This document shows positions 28,235-35,861 of a stretch of DNA of 44,217 nt, in pieces. The notes beneath the pieces were generated by a model that searched no databases, had not been told where the DNA came from, and was given only the letters and a program-made list of their open reading frames with translations. Numbering within the stretch: position 1 is the stretch's first letter; the number at the start of each line of letters is the position of its first letter. Where the stretch lies: contig CAJWBA010000017.1 in NCBI GenBank assembly GCA_913020155.1, positions 1 to 44,217 on the forward strand, written 5' to 3'. The position numbers were made by a program, and so were the translations under genes. Origin of the DNA: an uncultured Flavobacteriales bacterium. Its GTDB lineage: Bacteria > Bacteroidota > Bacteroidia > Flavobacteriales > Flavobacteriaceae.

Positions 28235-28269
28235 TTATAGTACTTAATTTTTAATTTAAAAATCATATT

Positions 28270-28542
28270 ATGAACAAAACAGAATTAATCGACGCAATGG
28301 CAGCTGACGCAGGAATTTCTAAAGCAGCAGCAAAGAAAGCACTTGAATCTTTCCTTGGAAACATCCAATCGAGCCTGAAAGCTGGTGGACGAGTATCATT
28401 AGTTGGATTTGGATCTTGGTCTGTGTCTGCTAGAGCGGCTCGTGATGGAAGAAACCCTCAAACTGGAGCTACAATCAAAATTGCTGCTAAAAATGTAGTA
28501 AAGTTTAAAGCTGGTGCTGAACTATCTGGATCAGTAAACTAA
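28270..28542 (+). CDS. HU-family nucleoid DNA-binding protein
   Basis: This 90-residue protein is a standard HU/IHF family member, a small dimeric protein that bends and compacts DNA. It shows the family opening MNKTELIDAMA, the GFGSWSV beta-turn near residue 47, the flexible DNA-embracing arm with ARDGRNPQTGATI (residues 55-67; the intercalating Pro lies in RNPQTG), and the C-terminal VVKFKAGAELSGSVN. It is monocistronic, with a good promoter 35 bp upstream and a strong hairpin terminator 25 bp downstream, as expected for an abundant protein. Alanine-rich composition sets it slightly apart from its neighbours, as is normal for HU. Confidence 0.97.
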   Translation: MNKTELIDAMAADAGISKAAAKKALESFLGNIQSSLKAGGRVSLVGFGSWSVSARAARDGRNPQTGATIKIAAKNVVKFKAGAELSGSVN

Positions 28543-28567
28543 ACAAATAACTACCACAAACAATATT

Positions 28568-28597
28568 AAAAATCTCCTTCGGGAGATTTTTTTTTTA
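28568..28597 (+). terminator. Rho-independent terminator of the HU gene
   Basis: The stem AATCTCC/GGAGATT (extended by A-T pairs) closes a TTCG tetraloop at 28578-28581 and is followed by a run of T. The UUCG-type loop makes it very stable. It lies 25 bp after the HU stop codon. Confidence 0.92.
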
Positions 28598-28641
28598 TTA
28601 ATTTAAAAAATTAAGTAAAAAAAACTAACTTCATAGGTGAT

Positions 28642-29193
28642 ATGAAAATACATCAAGGAAATTTATTAATCGCTGAACCCTCGATTATTGGAGATGCAAA
28701 TTTTCATCGATCAGTTGTTTTATTGGCAAATCATAAAGAATCTGCTTCATTGGGGTTCATACTCAACAAACCTTTTGATTTTCTCCTCAAAGATATTTTA
28801 CCTGAAATCAAGAGCTCTATCGAAATTCATTACGGAGGACCTGTAGAACCTGATAATCTCTATTTCATTCACAACTCACCCGAACTTATTAGAGGTAGCA
28901 TTAAAATTAATGATGGATTATATTGGGGTGGTGATTTTGAAAAAGTAATTCGATTGATAAAAAACAAATCAATTGATGAGCAAAACATCCGTTTTTTTCT
29001 GGGATACTCTGGCTGGGGAGCCAATCAACTTCAAAATGAAATTGAATTGAATTCATGGATCATCAAAGAAAACTTTGTAGGTCATGAAGTTATTAATGTG
29101 GAATCAAAATCATTCTGGAGAAAACAAATACGTTCCCTTGGTGGAGACTATTTGATTTGGGGAAATGCTCCAGATAATCCAAATCATAATTAA
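28642..29193 (+). CDS. YqgE/AlgH family protein (UPF0301)
   Basis: This 183-residue soluble protein is of the YqgE/AlgH family. Marks are the N-terminal GNLLIAEPSIIGDANFHRSVV (key residues L-I-A-x-P and F-x-R-S-V), GFILNKPFD near residue 40, HYGGPVEPDNLYFIH near 75-90, and FFLGYSGWGANQLQNEI near 120, where GYSGWGAGQL is the family hallmark. The biochemical role is unknown; AlgH was named for an effect on alginate expression in Pseudomonas. It is convergent with the class IV aminotransferase-like gene and overlaps it by 4 bp (29190-29193). Confidence 0.94.
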   Translation: MKIHQGNLLIAEPSIIGDANFHRSVVLLANHKESASLGFILNKPFDFLLKDILPEIKSSIEIHYGGPVEPDNLYFIHNSPELIRGSIKINDGLYWGGDFEKVIRLIKNKSIDEQNIRFFLGYSGWGANQLQNEIELNSWIIKENFVGHEVINVESKSFWRKQIRSLGGDYLIWGNAPDNPNHN

Positions 29194-30032
29194 CCCAATC
29201 GGTACTTGGTGATAAATTTGGTAAATAACTTATGGGAAACCTCAGTATGGAATACTTTTTTTCGATATTGTTTAACCGATTGAATTCCTTCTGATAAACT
29301 TACTACAAACAATTCATCCGCTTTTTGTAATTCAAAAGGAGATACTGCTTCTTCTAGAAGATTAACTCCTTCACTTTTTTCCAACAAATCGATAACTATT
29401 TTACGATAAACCGACAATCGACATCCGCTTGTTGTTGGGGGTGTCTTTATTTCATTTCCCTTAACAATAAAAAGAGCACCCGTTAATGTTTCTGTAACTT
29501 CTTTTTCATTGTTAAGTAAAATACCATCTTCCCAATCATTTTCATAAACATACACAGAGGCAAGCTTTCGCAATCTTGTATTTGTTGGCTCTAAACTCCC
29601 GTATAAACCCTTGACCACATAATGATCTTTGTATAAATCGATGCTTCTACTAGAAGTGATAACCTGGTTTGGTGTTTCGACTTGATGAGCTTTGATTAAA
29701 AATGAAGTTGGACTTACAGCATTGGATCGGGTAGCCAATTCTTTTGAAAAAAAAGATAGAGAAACAATTGAAGATACTTGATCCAGCACCTTTTCTTTTA
29801 GAAGATTCAAGATTTGTTCTTCTAAATACTCCAGAGTAAATAGCATGGGTATTCCCATCCTCAAAATCCTTAGAGCTGCCATTATTCGGAAGTAATGTTC
29901 TTCCCAAAAGATAATTTTACCTGCCTCTACTCGAACACGTTCCTCAACAGCTGATGAATAAACCATGTTTATAATTTCTTTTTCTGCTATAGAATTGAGG
30001 TTGGTGTATACATCACCGTCAAAAACAATCAT
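29190..30032 (-). CDS. Class IV aminotransferase-fold protein with apparent loss of the PLP lysine
   Basis: This 280-residue protein has the fold-type IV PLP-enzyme pattern seen in branched-chain aminotransferases and aminodeoxychorismate lyase. It opens with FDGDVYTN, then RVRVEAGKIIFWEEHYFRI (normally the start of the small domain), and the C-terminal half has DGILLNNEKEVTETLTGALFIV and IKTPPTTSGCRLSVYRK. Aligning back from the DGILLN strand, the position of the PLP Schiff-base lysine (typically I-K-T/S-x-N) is occupied by Glu in GSLEPTNTRL. The Asn and the downstream E-x-T-x-G/S phosphate-binding region remain. It may be a non-PLP or inactive paralogue, or my alignment may be off by a gap, since a Lys lies ten residues earlier. 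It is likely co-transcribed with the START-like gene, 6 bp upstream. Confidence 0.78.
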   Translation of the reverse strand: MIVFDGDVYTNLNSIAEKEIINMVYSSAVEERVRVEAGKIIFWEEHYFRIMAALRILRMGIPMLFTLEYLEEQILNLLKEKVLDQVSSIVSLSFFSKELATRSNAVSPTSFLIKAHQVETPNQVITSSRSIDLYKDHYVVKGLYGSLEPTNTRLRKLASVYVYENDWEDGILLNNEKEVTETLTGALFIVKGNEIKTPPTTSGCRLSVYRKIVIDLLEKSEGVNLLEEAVSPFELQKADELFVVSLSEGIQSVKQYRKKVFHTEVSHKLFTKFITKYRLG

Positions 30033-30038
30033 ATCTAC

Positions 30039-30431
30039 CTAGGCTGATCCAAGTACTTGTTTCAAACTAGAAACTAAATTGTTCCAAAGCATTTTAGCTT
30101 CTTCCAGCTCGTCTTCTTGAGCAAAATCTGAGATATTAAGAGAAACATCCTTGGTTATTTCGTCTACAATAATTTTGAATTCAAAAAAACAATCATCCTG
30201 ATCTTCCTCGTCGTTCATCCATCGAAATCTAACTTTTTCATTATTCTTCTTCTGAATGAGTTTTGCATACTCTTCTGTATCATCCCATATGAAAGTAAAA
30301 TCTTCACCCCTGGAATTTACATTATCAGCAAACCATTCGGATAAACCCGAAGGGGTAGAGAGATATTGAAACAATAATTGTGGAGAAGCTTGAAAATCAA
30401 TTTCAATAGAAAAAGCCTTTTTGGTGGTCAT
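30039..30431 (-). CDS. START-like/SRPBCC domain protein
   Basis: I use the ATG at 30431 (130 residues); the longer frame from the TTG at 30452 adds seven atypical residues. The protein has the pattern of the Bacteroidetes START-like family: an N-terminal FSIEIDFQASPQLLFQYLST segment, GLSEWFADNV, FTFIWDD and a C-terminal long helix ending LWNNLVSSLKQVLGSA. This is the Bet v1-like helix-grip fold, which binds lipids or other hydrophobic ligands in known members; the ligand is unknown. It is strongly acidic (EEDQDD, EDELEE). It lies 6 bp before the class IV aminotransferase-like gene. Confidence 0.82.
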   Translation of the reverse strand: MTTKKAFSIEIDFQASPQLLFQYLSTPSGLSEWFADNVNSRGEDFTFIWDDTEEYAKLIQKKNNEKVRFRWMNDEEDQDDCFFEFKIIVDEITKDVSLNISDFAQEDELEEAKMLWNNLVSSLKQVLGSA

Positions 30432-30554
30432 CTTAAATATATTTGGTGTCAATATATTGAAAATTATTAAAACTTAGTGTAATAAATATAGAGTTTTTTC
30501 AAGATAAAAGTTAAGGTATTAAATTCTATTTTTTATATTTACAGTCATAATTTT

Positions 30555-30628
30555 GGCGAGGTAGCTCAGCTGGTTAGAGCGTCGGATTCATAACCCGGAG
30601 GTCGGGGGATCGTGCCCCCCTCTCGCTA
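30555..30628 (+). tRNA. tRNA-Met (anticodon CAT), with unusual T-loop
   Basis: A cloverleaf forms with acceptor arms GGCGAGG/TCTCGCT (G-T at both ends), D-stem GCTC/GAGC, anticodon loop TTCATAA and T-stem GGGGG/CCCCC. Elongator type is likely, because the acceptor end is paired and the anticodon stem lacks three stacked G-C pairs. The T-loop is ATCGTGC instead of TTCGAGC, so positions 54 and 58 appear swapped (A54, T58). The anticodon stem TCGGA/CCCGG has an A-C mismatch next to the loop. CCA is not encoded. A hairpin terminator follows. It could be a functional variant or a degenerating copy. Confidence 0.88.
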
Positions 30629-30636
30629 CATATTTA

Positions 30637-30674
30637 CACAAAAAATCTCATATTACTGTGAGGTTTTTTTTGTG
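30637..30674 (+). terminator. Terminator after tRNA-Met
   Basis: The arms CACAAAAAATCTCA (30637-30650) and TGAGGTTTTTTTTGTG (30659-30674) pair with one small irregularity and include a T-run. The hairpin lies 8 bp after the tRNA. Because of the A/T-rich arms it could act in both directions. Confidence 0.65.
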
Positions 30675-30729
30675 AATCTCATACAACATTGTATACTTGT
30701 AAAAATATTGTTTAAGTATTTTTAGATTA

Positions 30730-30966
30730 CTACTCCCAAAAAAAATAATAACTGCCTATTAATTTATTGACCCTATCGTGGAAGTTTTCTTTATTAATAC
30801 CCATCAATTCATCCGTTACCTTCAAGTGTTTTTCAACCAATTCATCTTCACCTCCTGCATTAATTTTATGACACCTACTATTCTTTTTTTCTGTTTTATT
30901 TCTTTTGCTATCAGAGTAGAAATAACAGAACAAACAAATATCTCGAGAGCTAAAGAATTTAATCAT
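30730..30966 (-). CDS. Doubtful 78-residue hypothetical protein or gene tail
   Basis: In the roughly 400-bp stretch between the tRNA-Met terminator and the flavin reductase gene, the only frame of interest is this one. Its last 40 residues (AGGEDELVEKHLKVTDELMG onwards) look like a natural helical protein, while the first part is cysteine- and aromatic-rich and looks random. This pattern suggests the tail of a decayed gene rather than an intact small protein. No family is recognised, and no good ribosome-binding site or promoter is seen. Confidence 0.25.
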   Translation of the reverse strand: MIKFFSSRDICLFCYFYSDSKRNKTEKKNSRCHKINAGGEDELVEKHLKVTDELMGINKENFHDRVNKLIGSYYFFWE

Positions 30967-31042
30967 GATGACAACAAAGGAACCTAATGATGAGTAAAAA
31001 AATAGAAGCTCCCCTTAATTTTTCAATGACCTTTTAATGAAT

Positions 31043-31050
31043 TAACTTTG
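31043..31050 (+). promoter_or_regulatory. Candidate -7 promoter element for the flavin reductase gene
   Basis: TAACTTTG fits the Bacteroidetes TAnnTTTG element and ends 21 bp before the ATG at 31072. A matching TTG about 19 nt upstream is not clear (only a T-rich stretch), so this is tentative. Confidence 0.35.
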
Positions 31051-31071
31051 TGATGTAGGAAAATTGAACAA

Positions 31072-31539
31072 ATGATGGGAGAAATTAAGGTCGAAGATTT
31101 AAAAAAAGCAGCTAGCGGTTTTGCAACTGGAGTAACAATCATAACTTCTAAGGATGATGTTAATATTGTTCATGGGATGACCGCCAGCTCATTTGTATCC
31201 GTATCATTTTCTCCTCCATTGGTTTCCTTTTCTGTCGATAGAAAAGCGAAAATTTTTGATCAATTAGAAGAAGGTAAAGAGTTTGGAATAAGCATACTTT
31301 CCAAAAATCAAAAATATTTGAGCAACTATTTTGCGGGTTATACCGATAAGAATGAGAAAATTGTCTTTGATGAATCAAAAGGCTTTCCATTAATCAAAAG
31401 CCCTTTAGCCTGGTATATTGTAAAAACTACAAAAATAATTCCTGCCGGTGACCATCATATGGTTTTGTGTCGTATTGAAAAACTTGGAAGGGACTCCCAA
31501 AAAGAACCTCTTCTTTATTTTTCTGGAAAATACCTTTAA
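31072..31539 (+). CDS. Flavin reductase family (HpaC/RutF-like) protein
   Basis: This 155-residue protein has the split-barrel FMN-binding flavin reductase-like fold. Visible are FATGVTIITSK near residue 17, the HGMTASSFVSVSFSPPLVSFSVDRKAK-type FMN-binding region at about 37-65 (G-M-T-A-S-S-F and S-P-P-L-V as key parts), and the C-terminal GDHHMVLCRIE with the conserved G-D-H. Such proteins reduce flavin with NAD(P)H to supply a partner monooxygenase, but no flavin-dependent monooxygenase gene is adjacent, so the partner is unknown. The start could be either of two consecutive ATGs at 31072 and 31075. It is convergent with trxB, with 1 bp between them. Confidence 0.9.
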   Translation: MMGEIKVEDLKKAASGFATGVTIITSKDDVNIVHGMTASSFVSVSFSPPLVSFSVDRKAKIFDQLEEGKEFGISILSKNQKYLSNYFAGYTDKNEKIVFDESKGFPLIKSPLAWYIVKTTKIIPAGDHHMVLCRIEKLGRDSQKEPLLYFSGKYL

Positions 31540-31540
31540 A

Positions 31541-32488
31541 CTATTCTTTAGCTGCTAAATATCGCTCGGCGTCCAATGCAGCCATACATCCTGTACCTGC
31601 TGCTGTAACTGCTTGTCGATACACATGATCAGCTGCATCTCCAGAAACAAATACACCTTCTACATTAGTTTTTGAACTTCCGGGTGTATTGATAATGTAA
31701 CCCGTATCATCTAGTTTCATATAGTCAGAGAAAATTTTGGTGTTAGGCTCATGTCCAATGGCAACAAAAAATCCAGTTGCTGGAATATCCAGAAACTCTT
31801 GGGTTTTATTATTATTTGTTCTTACACCTGTAACTACTTGACCATCTCCCAATACTTCTTCAGTTTCTGTATTGAATAAAATTTCAATATTATCGGTGTT
31901 TTGAACACGATTGACCATAATCTTTGAAGCTCTAAATTCACCACGTCTTACCAGCATGGTAACTTTTGTACACAATTTAGAAAGATAGTGTGCTTCTTCA
32001 CAAGCAGAGTCCCCAGCTCCAACAATTACAACTTCTTGGTTTTTATAAAAGAAACCATCACAAACAGCACAGGCAGAAACCCCTCCGCCGAGTTTTAAAT
32101 ATTTTTGTTCAGAATCTATTCCTAAGTATTTTGCAGAAGCTCCTGTCGAAATGATTACAGTGTCCGCATAAATTTCGGTAGTTTCATTCACCCAAACCTT
32201 ATGAACAGCATCAGAGAAATCGACCTTTGTAATCCAACCATCTCTTACATCTGTCCCAAAGCGGCTGGCTTGTTCTTGAAGTTCTAACATCATGGCAGGT
32301 CCCGTTATTCCTTTTGGGTAACCTGGGAAATTCTCAACCTCATTGGTAGTAGTCAGTTGCCCACCAGGTTGAGTTCCTTGATAAAGTACTGGAAACATAT
32401 TTGCTCGTGCAGCATAGATGGCTGCTGTGTAACCAGCTGGACCGGAGCCAATAATTAAACATTTGACGTGTTCTGCAGACTGTGACAT
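31541..32488 (-). CDS. trxB: Thioredoxin-disulfide reductase
   Basis: TrxB uses NADPH and FAD to reduce thioredoxin in the cytoplasm. The 315-residue protein has the normal length. It shows the N-terminal FAD dinucleotide motif IIGSGPAGYTAA (residues 12-23), the redox-active pair Cys140 and Cys143 in SACAVCDGF, the NADPH motif VVIVGAGDSACEEA (153-166), and the C-terminal FAD segment GVFVSGDAADHVYRQAVTAAGTG-type, with GDAAD and RQAVTAAG as key parts. It is transcribed alone on the minus strand, with a roughly 500-bp space upstream. I could not find a confident promoter match there. Confidence 0.97.
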   Translation of the reverse strand: MSQSAEHVKCLIIGSGPAGYTAAIYAARANMFPVLYQGTQPGGQLTTTNEVENFPGYPKGITGPAMMLELQEQASRFGTDVRDGWITKVDFSDAVHKVWVNETTEIYADTVIISTGASAKYLGIDSEQKYLKLGGGVSACAVCDGFFYKNQEVVIVGAGDSACEEAHYLSKLCTKVTMLVRRGEFRASKIMVNRVQNTDNIEILFNTETEEVLGDGQVVTGVRTNNNKTQEFLDIPATGFFVAIGHEPNTKIFSDYMKLDDTGYIINTPGSSKTNVEGVFVSGDAADHVYRQAVTAAGTGCMAALDAERYLAAKE

Positions 32489-32744
32489 TTGGTGTGGTTT
32501 TATCTATTTTTACTGTAAAAATACAGGCTTAATTTTTGATGTTTTTAAGCTTCAAAGTTACTAAAATTTCTTAGCTGAATCCCAAAAAAAGTAATGCCTT
32601 TTCCAAAATATTTACCAAAACTATATTCTATGAATTCAAGATTTCGAACAATACTCAATTAAAAAAATATGAAATCCTATTGAAAATTAAATTCATCTTT
32701 CAAAGAATAAAAGTGAATTAGCAAACACATTCAATACAAGAAAA

Positions 32745-32992
32745 ATGGGACCCAAATTACAAATACTTGGAGAATTCGATATTGAAAAACAAGCTGAATT
32801 CAAATAATTAACTGGTGAACTTTCAAGACTTGTCATTGCACTTGGCTTGGGCTAGAAAAGTAGTCAATCACAAAGTAAATTAAGCTGGTCTTATTGAAAT
32901 CACTGGAGTTACCGGAAAACAAAAATTTATCTTCAATACATTACTGATAATTTATAAGTTTTTAACAAAAAAATATGTTTTCTGCATTAGCC
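32745..32992 (+). pseudogene. Possible remnant of an unidentified gene
   Basis: In the 498-bp space between trxB and the alkB-like gene, an ATG at 32745 opens MGPKLQILGEFDIEKQAEFK, then meets a TAA, and continues LTGELSRLVIALGLG to a TAG. Another frame picks up at AWARKVV, passes one stop, and gives AGLIEITGVTGKQKFIFNTLL. Together these read like one protein of about 75 residues with two or three stops and one frameshift. I do not recognise it. The remaining bases (32489-32744) are AT-rich with no visible signal. Confidence 0.35.
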
Positions 32993-34033
32993 GATAGCCA
33001 ACATCTCCTCTGGGATCCTCGGATTCATCAATCTAAACCAAAGCGGAGGAATCATTGCAATCAAAATACATGTTGGATACCCAAAAGGCAATTGTGGACT
33101 TTCAGATTTATGTTCGAGTACTTGATATTTTTTAGAAGCTTTATGGTGATGATCACTATGGCGTGTAAGTTCATACAAAACAATTCTACCTATTAGATGA
33201 TTAGAATTCCATGAATGCTTTGTTTGAACTCGTTCATAACGCCCAGAAGGTGACTTATCTCGAAGCAAACCATAATGTTCAATGTAATTTATAGTTTCCA
33301 AAAACAAAAAAGAAAGAATTCCAACCAACAAAGCATAGAAAAGCGTTTGTAATCCAAAAGCGCAGAAAATTAATCCAAGATACAACCCTTGAAATAAGAG
33401 ATAAAAAATCATTTCATTTTTCGTTGAAACAAAAGAACGATTTTCTTTTTTTAAAATTTCCATTTGAATTTCCCATGCATTGCGAAACTGTTTGATAACA
33501 GAGGTAAACCAAAAATGATAAAGTATTTGATTGTATTTTGAGGTAGCTGGGTCTTTTGGGGTAGCCACATTTTGGTGGTGTCCGTAATTATGTTCGAAAA
33601 AGAAATGCATGTAAAGACAGGGCATCAAGAGAGCTTTAGACATTGTTTGTTCGAGCTTGGTTTTTCGGTGACCCAATTCATGGGCTACATTTATGGCATT
33701 GGTTGCTAACAAAATACCCAAAGAAAGTATTAAACCTACAATCTCATAAACAGCTAAACTTTCAGTCGATAAAGTGTAGAGTCCATAACCCATCAATCCA
33801 AATACAATGGGCAAATTTGCATACAGCATTAGATCAAAAAGAATATTGATCAAGCGACTTGATTTTTCAATTTCTGTGAAGGTTTTATTGGGGGTAGATA
33901 GCATCAATTCCAAAACAGGAATCACAAAAAAGGCATAAAAAACAGCTCCATATGAAAAAACATCTAAAAAATAAATCGACAAAGCTGTAGACAGAGGAAT
34001 TGTGTAAGCGAAAAGGTACTTTAAATCGTTCAT
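32987..34033 (-). CDS. alkB: AlkB-type alkane 1-monooxygenase (membrane di-iron hydroxylase)
   Basis: This 348-residue integral-membrane protein has several N-terminal membrane segments and the full histidine signature of alkane hydroxylases. It shows HELGHRK (His118, His122), EHNYGHHQNV (His148, His152, His153), NYIEHYG (His253) and RHSDHHHKASKKYQVLE (His292, His295, His296) followed by the hallmark PQLPFGYP near residue 313. The family hydroxylates terminal carbons of n-alkanes with O2 and rubredoxin-delivered electrons at a di-iron site. No rubredoxin or rubredoxin reductase gene is in the window. The LPFGYP hallmark separates it from plain fatty-acid desaturases, though the chain-length range is unknown. 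Its 3' end overlaps the adjacent remnant. Confidence 0.92.
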   Translation of the reverse strand: MNDLKYLFAYTIPLSTALSIYFLDVFSYGAVFYAFFVIPVLELMLSTPNKTFTEIEKSSRLINILFDLMLYANLPIVFGLMGYGLYTLSTESLAVYEIVGLILSLGILLATNAINVAHELGHRKTKLEQTMSKALLMPCLYMHFFFEHNYGHHQNVATPKDPATSKYNQILYHFWFTSVIKQFRNAWEIQMEILKKENRSFVSTKNEMIFYLLFQGLYLGLIFCAFGLQTLFYALLVGILSFLFLETINYIEHYGLLRDKSPSGRYERVQTKHSWNSNHLIGRIVLYELTRHSDHHHKASKKYQVLEHKSESPQLPFGYPTCILIAMIPPLWFRLMNPRIPEEMLAIG

Positions 34034-34131
34034 AACAAATTATTAAATATGGTGTCCCTAAGATAAGTAAAAAAATAATCAGTCTAGTGCTGAACTATAA
34101 TTTCTAGAAAAATGGAACTAAAAACTTAAAA

Positions 34132-34986
34132 CTAGTATCCTTTATTCATGCTCTTGTAGATCACATTAATTGAGAGACTAAAAATAACCATAGCAGTTCC
34201 TACCAAACTCCAAAAAGTATAAACTTCATGGAAGTAAAAAAAACCCAATGAAAGCGTAAAAATAACTTCAACATATTTAAAAGGAGCTACCATATATGCT
34301 TGACCAAACTGAAAAGCTTTGGTCATATACAATTGACCAAAATAGCCCAATATGCCTAGAAAAAACAATAAAAACCAATCCACCAAACTCCTAGGAACTG
34401 TCCAATTAAAAAGGGAACCAATTCCCCCAACCAATGTAGCGATTAACATAAAATAATGCACCACAATTACAGGATGATCTTGATGGCCAATTTTACTAAT
34501 CAAAATGTAAACTATTGAACTAAAAAAAGCAGCGCCTATGGCTAAACCTACTCCATAAATAGAATCCGAAGAATCAAAACCCTTGATAAGAGCAACTCCA
34601 ATAAATGCCGTCATGAAAAAAAAACATTGAAGGGGTAATATTTTTTCTTTCAGAAAAATAACAGCTAAAACAGCTGCAAAAAGGGGTGCTACATATCGTA
34701 ATGTAACTGCAGACCCCACAGAAATAAACTGAACCGAAGTGAAAAATAAAGTCATTGAAATCACTCCTGCTAGTCCTCGGTAAAACAATAAATTCATCTT
34801 ATTACCCCAAAAAGAAATGTTTTTGATTTTTAAGTAAAGTGTAGTAAAAACAAGAGAGCCAATAGATCTGAAAAACACCAGTTGAAAAGAAGAGTAGTCA
34901 TTCAACTCTTTAATTACTGCATTCATAAGTGCAAAGAAGAACGTGCTAAGCAACATAAAACGAACGGAGTCAAATAAATTTTTCAA
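34132..34986 (-). CDS. DMT-superfamily EamA permease
   Basis: This 284-residue protein has ten hydrophobic segments arranged as two EamA repeats. The first repeat contains MLLSTFFFALMNAVIK (N-terminus) and the ALxAxxFLKE-like AVIFLKEKILP near residue 108. The second ends with SLGFFYFHEVY near residue 245. These are features of drug/metabolite transporters such as RhaT/YdcZ-related exporters. The substrate cannot be deduced. It is 98 bp upstream of alkB on the same strand and could be expressed with it, although that gap is long enough for a separate promoter. It is divergent from the TauE/SafE gene, with about 50 bp between them. Confidence 0.87.
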   Translation of the reverse strand: MKNLFDSVRFMLLSTFFFALMNAVIKELNDYSSFQLVFFRSIGSLVFTTLYLKIKNISFWGNKMNLLFYRGLAGVISMTLFFTSVQFISVGSAVTLRYVAPLFAAVLAVIFLKEKILPLQCFFFMTAFIGVALIKGFDSSDSIYGVGLAIGAAFFSSIVYILISKIGHQDHPVIVVHYFMLIATLVGGIGSLFNWTVPRSLVDWFLLFFLGILGYFGQLYMTKAFQFGQAYMVAPFKYVEVIFTLSLGFFYFHEVYTFWSLVGTAMVIFSLSINVIYKSMNKGY

Positions 34987-35038
34987 AAATAAAATTTGGT
35001 CAAATATGGTTAAAATTTAAATGAAATTAGGCTAGAAA

Positions 35039-35860
35039 GTGGAGGACTTAAAAAAATTTACAAATCATCATTTAAAAGAGTTATTTTTGAAAAAAAAATT
35101 AATCGAAAATTATTCAGCTCTAGAAATTATAAATTTCCCTAATTTTTATTTGGCGGCATTTGCAGCTTTTTTATTAGGTGTTTCCAAATCTGGAATTAAA
35201 GGAATTGCCATTTTAATAGTTACTTTTCTGGTCATTGTTTACGGTGCTCGTGCATCTACTGGAATATTGATGCCACTTTTACTTTTGGGAGATGTCTTTG
35301 CGATCATTTACTATTCCAGGTTTACCCGTTGGAAGTATATTTTAAAAATGAGTCCTTGGATGTTTTTAGGTGTTTTGATAGGTGTATTTTATGGATACAA
35401 CATCAATGAAGATAATTTTAGATTAGGAATGGCATTCATTATTTTGAGTTCAATAGCTATGATGTATTATTGGGATCAAAAAAAGAGTATGAAAGTCCCT
35501 ACTCATTGGAGTTTTTCTGGATTACTTGGGCTTACAGCTGGTTTTACCACCATGATTGGGAATTTAGCAGGTGTATTTACAAACATCTATTTTTTGGCAC
35601 AAAAACTCCCAAAAAATGAATTTATTGGAACTGCGGCTTGGCTGTTTTTTATTATTAATATGTTCAAACTACCGTTTCATATTTTTGTGTGGGGAACAAT
35701 TCAAATAGAATCGCTAAAAATCAGCTTGGTACTGGCACCATTTGTTATTACCGGACTTTACGTTGGTGTAAAACTGGTCATAATAATCAAAGAAAACGTC
35801 TATCGTAAACTTATTTTACTTTTCACTGCAATGGGTGCTTTGATTATTTTATTTCAATAA
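35039..35860 (+). CDS. TauE/SafE family permease
   Basis: This 273-residue membrane protein has about eight hydrophobic segments. The N-terminal LLGVSKSGIKGIAILIV (about residues 40-56) carries the G-x-G/S-K-G pattern of TauE/SafE (DUF81) permeases, and the second half has LTAGFTTMIGNLAGVFTNIYFL, the repeat counterpart with conserved G-x-x-x-x-x-x-G-x-x-G. Members export sulfite, sulfoacetate or other organic anions; the substrate here is open. The GTG at 35039 is preceded by an in-frame TAG, so the start cannot be much further upstream. A soluble N-terminal stretch of about 30 residues is longer than usual and may mean the true start lies downstream. It is convergent with acs, 1 bp apart. 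Confidence 0.85.
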   Translation: MEDLKKFTNHHLKELFLKKKLIENYSALEIINFPNFYLAAFAAFLLGVSKSGIKGIAILIVTFLVIVYGARASTGILMPLLLLGDVFAIIYYSRFTRWKYILKMSPWMFLGVLIGVFYGYNINEDNFRLGMAFIILSSIAMMYYWDQKKSMKVPTHWSFSGLLGLTAGFTTMIGNLAGVFTNIYFLAQKLPKNEFIGTAAWLFFIINMFKLPFHIFVWGTIQIESLKISLVLAPFVITGLYVGVKLVIIIKENVYRKLILLFTAMGALIILFQ

Positions 35861-35861
35861 T

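Noticed and set aside
30778-30987. Plus-strand 69-codon frame opposite the doubtful 78-residue frame
   Set aside because: Phe/Ile-rich low-complexity translation typical of the antisense of AT-rich DNA; no start signal.
33643-33849. Plus-strand frame opposite the alkB-like gene
   Set aside because: Shadow of the conserved histidine-rich hydroxylase gene; its His/Trp-rich content comes from the antisense codons.
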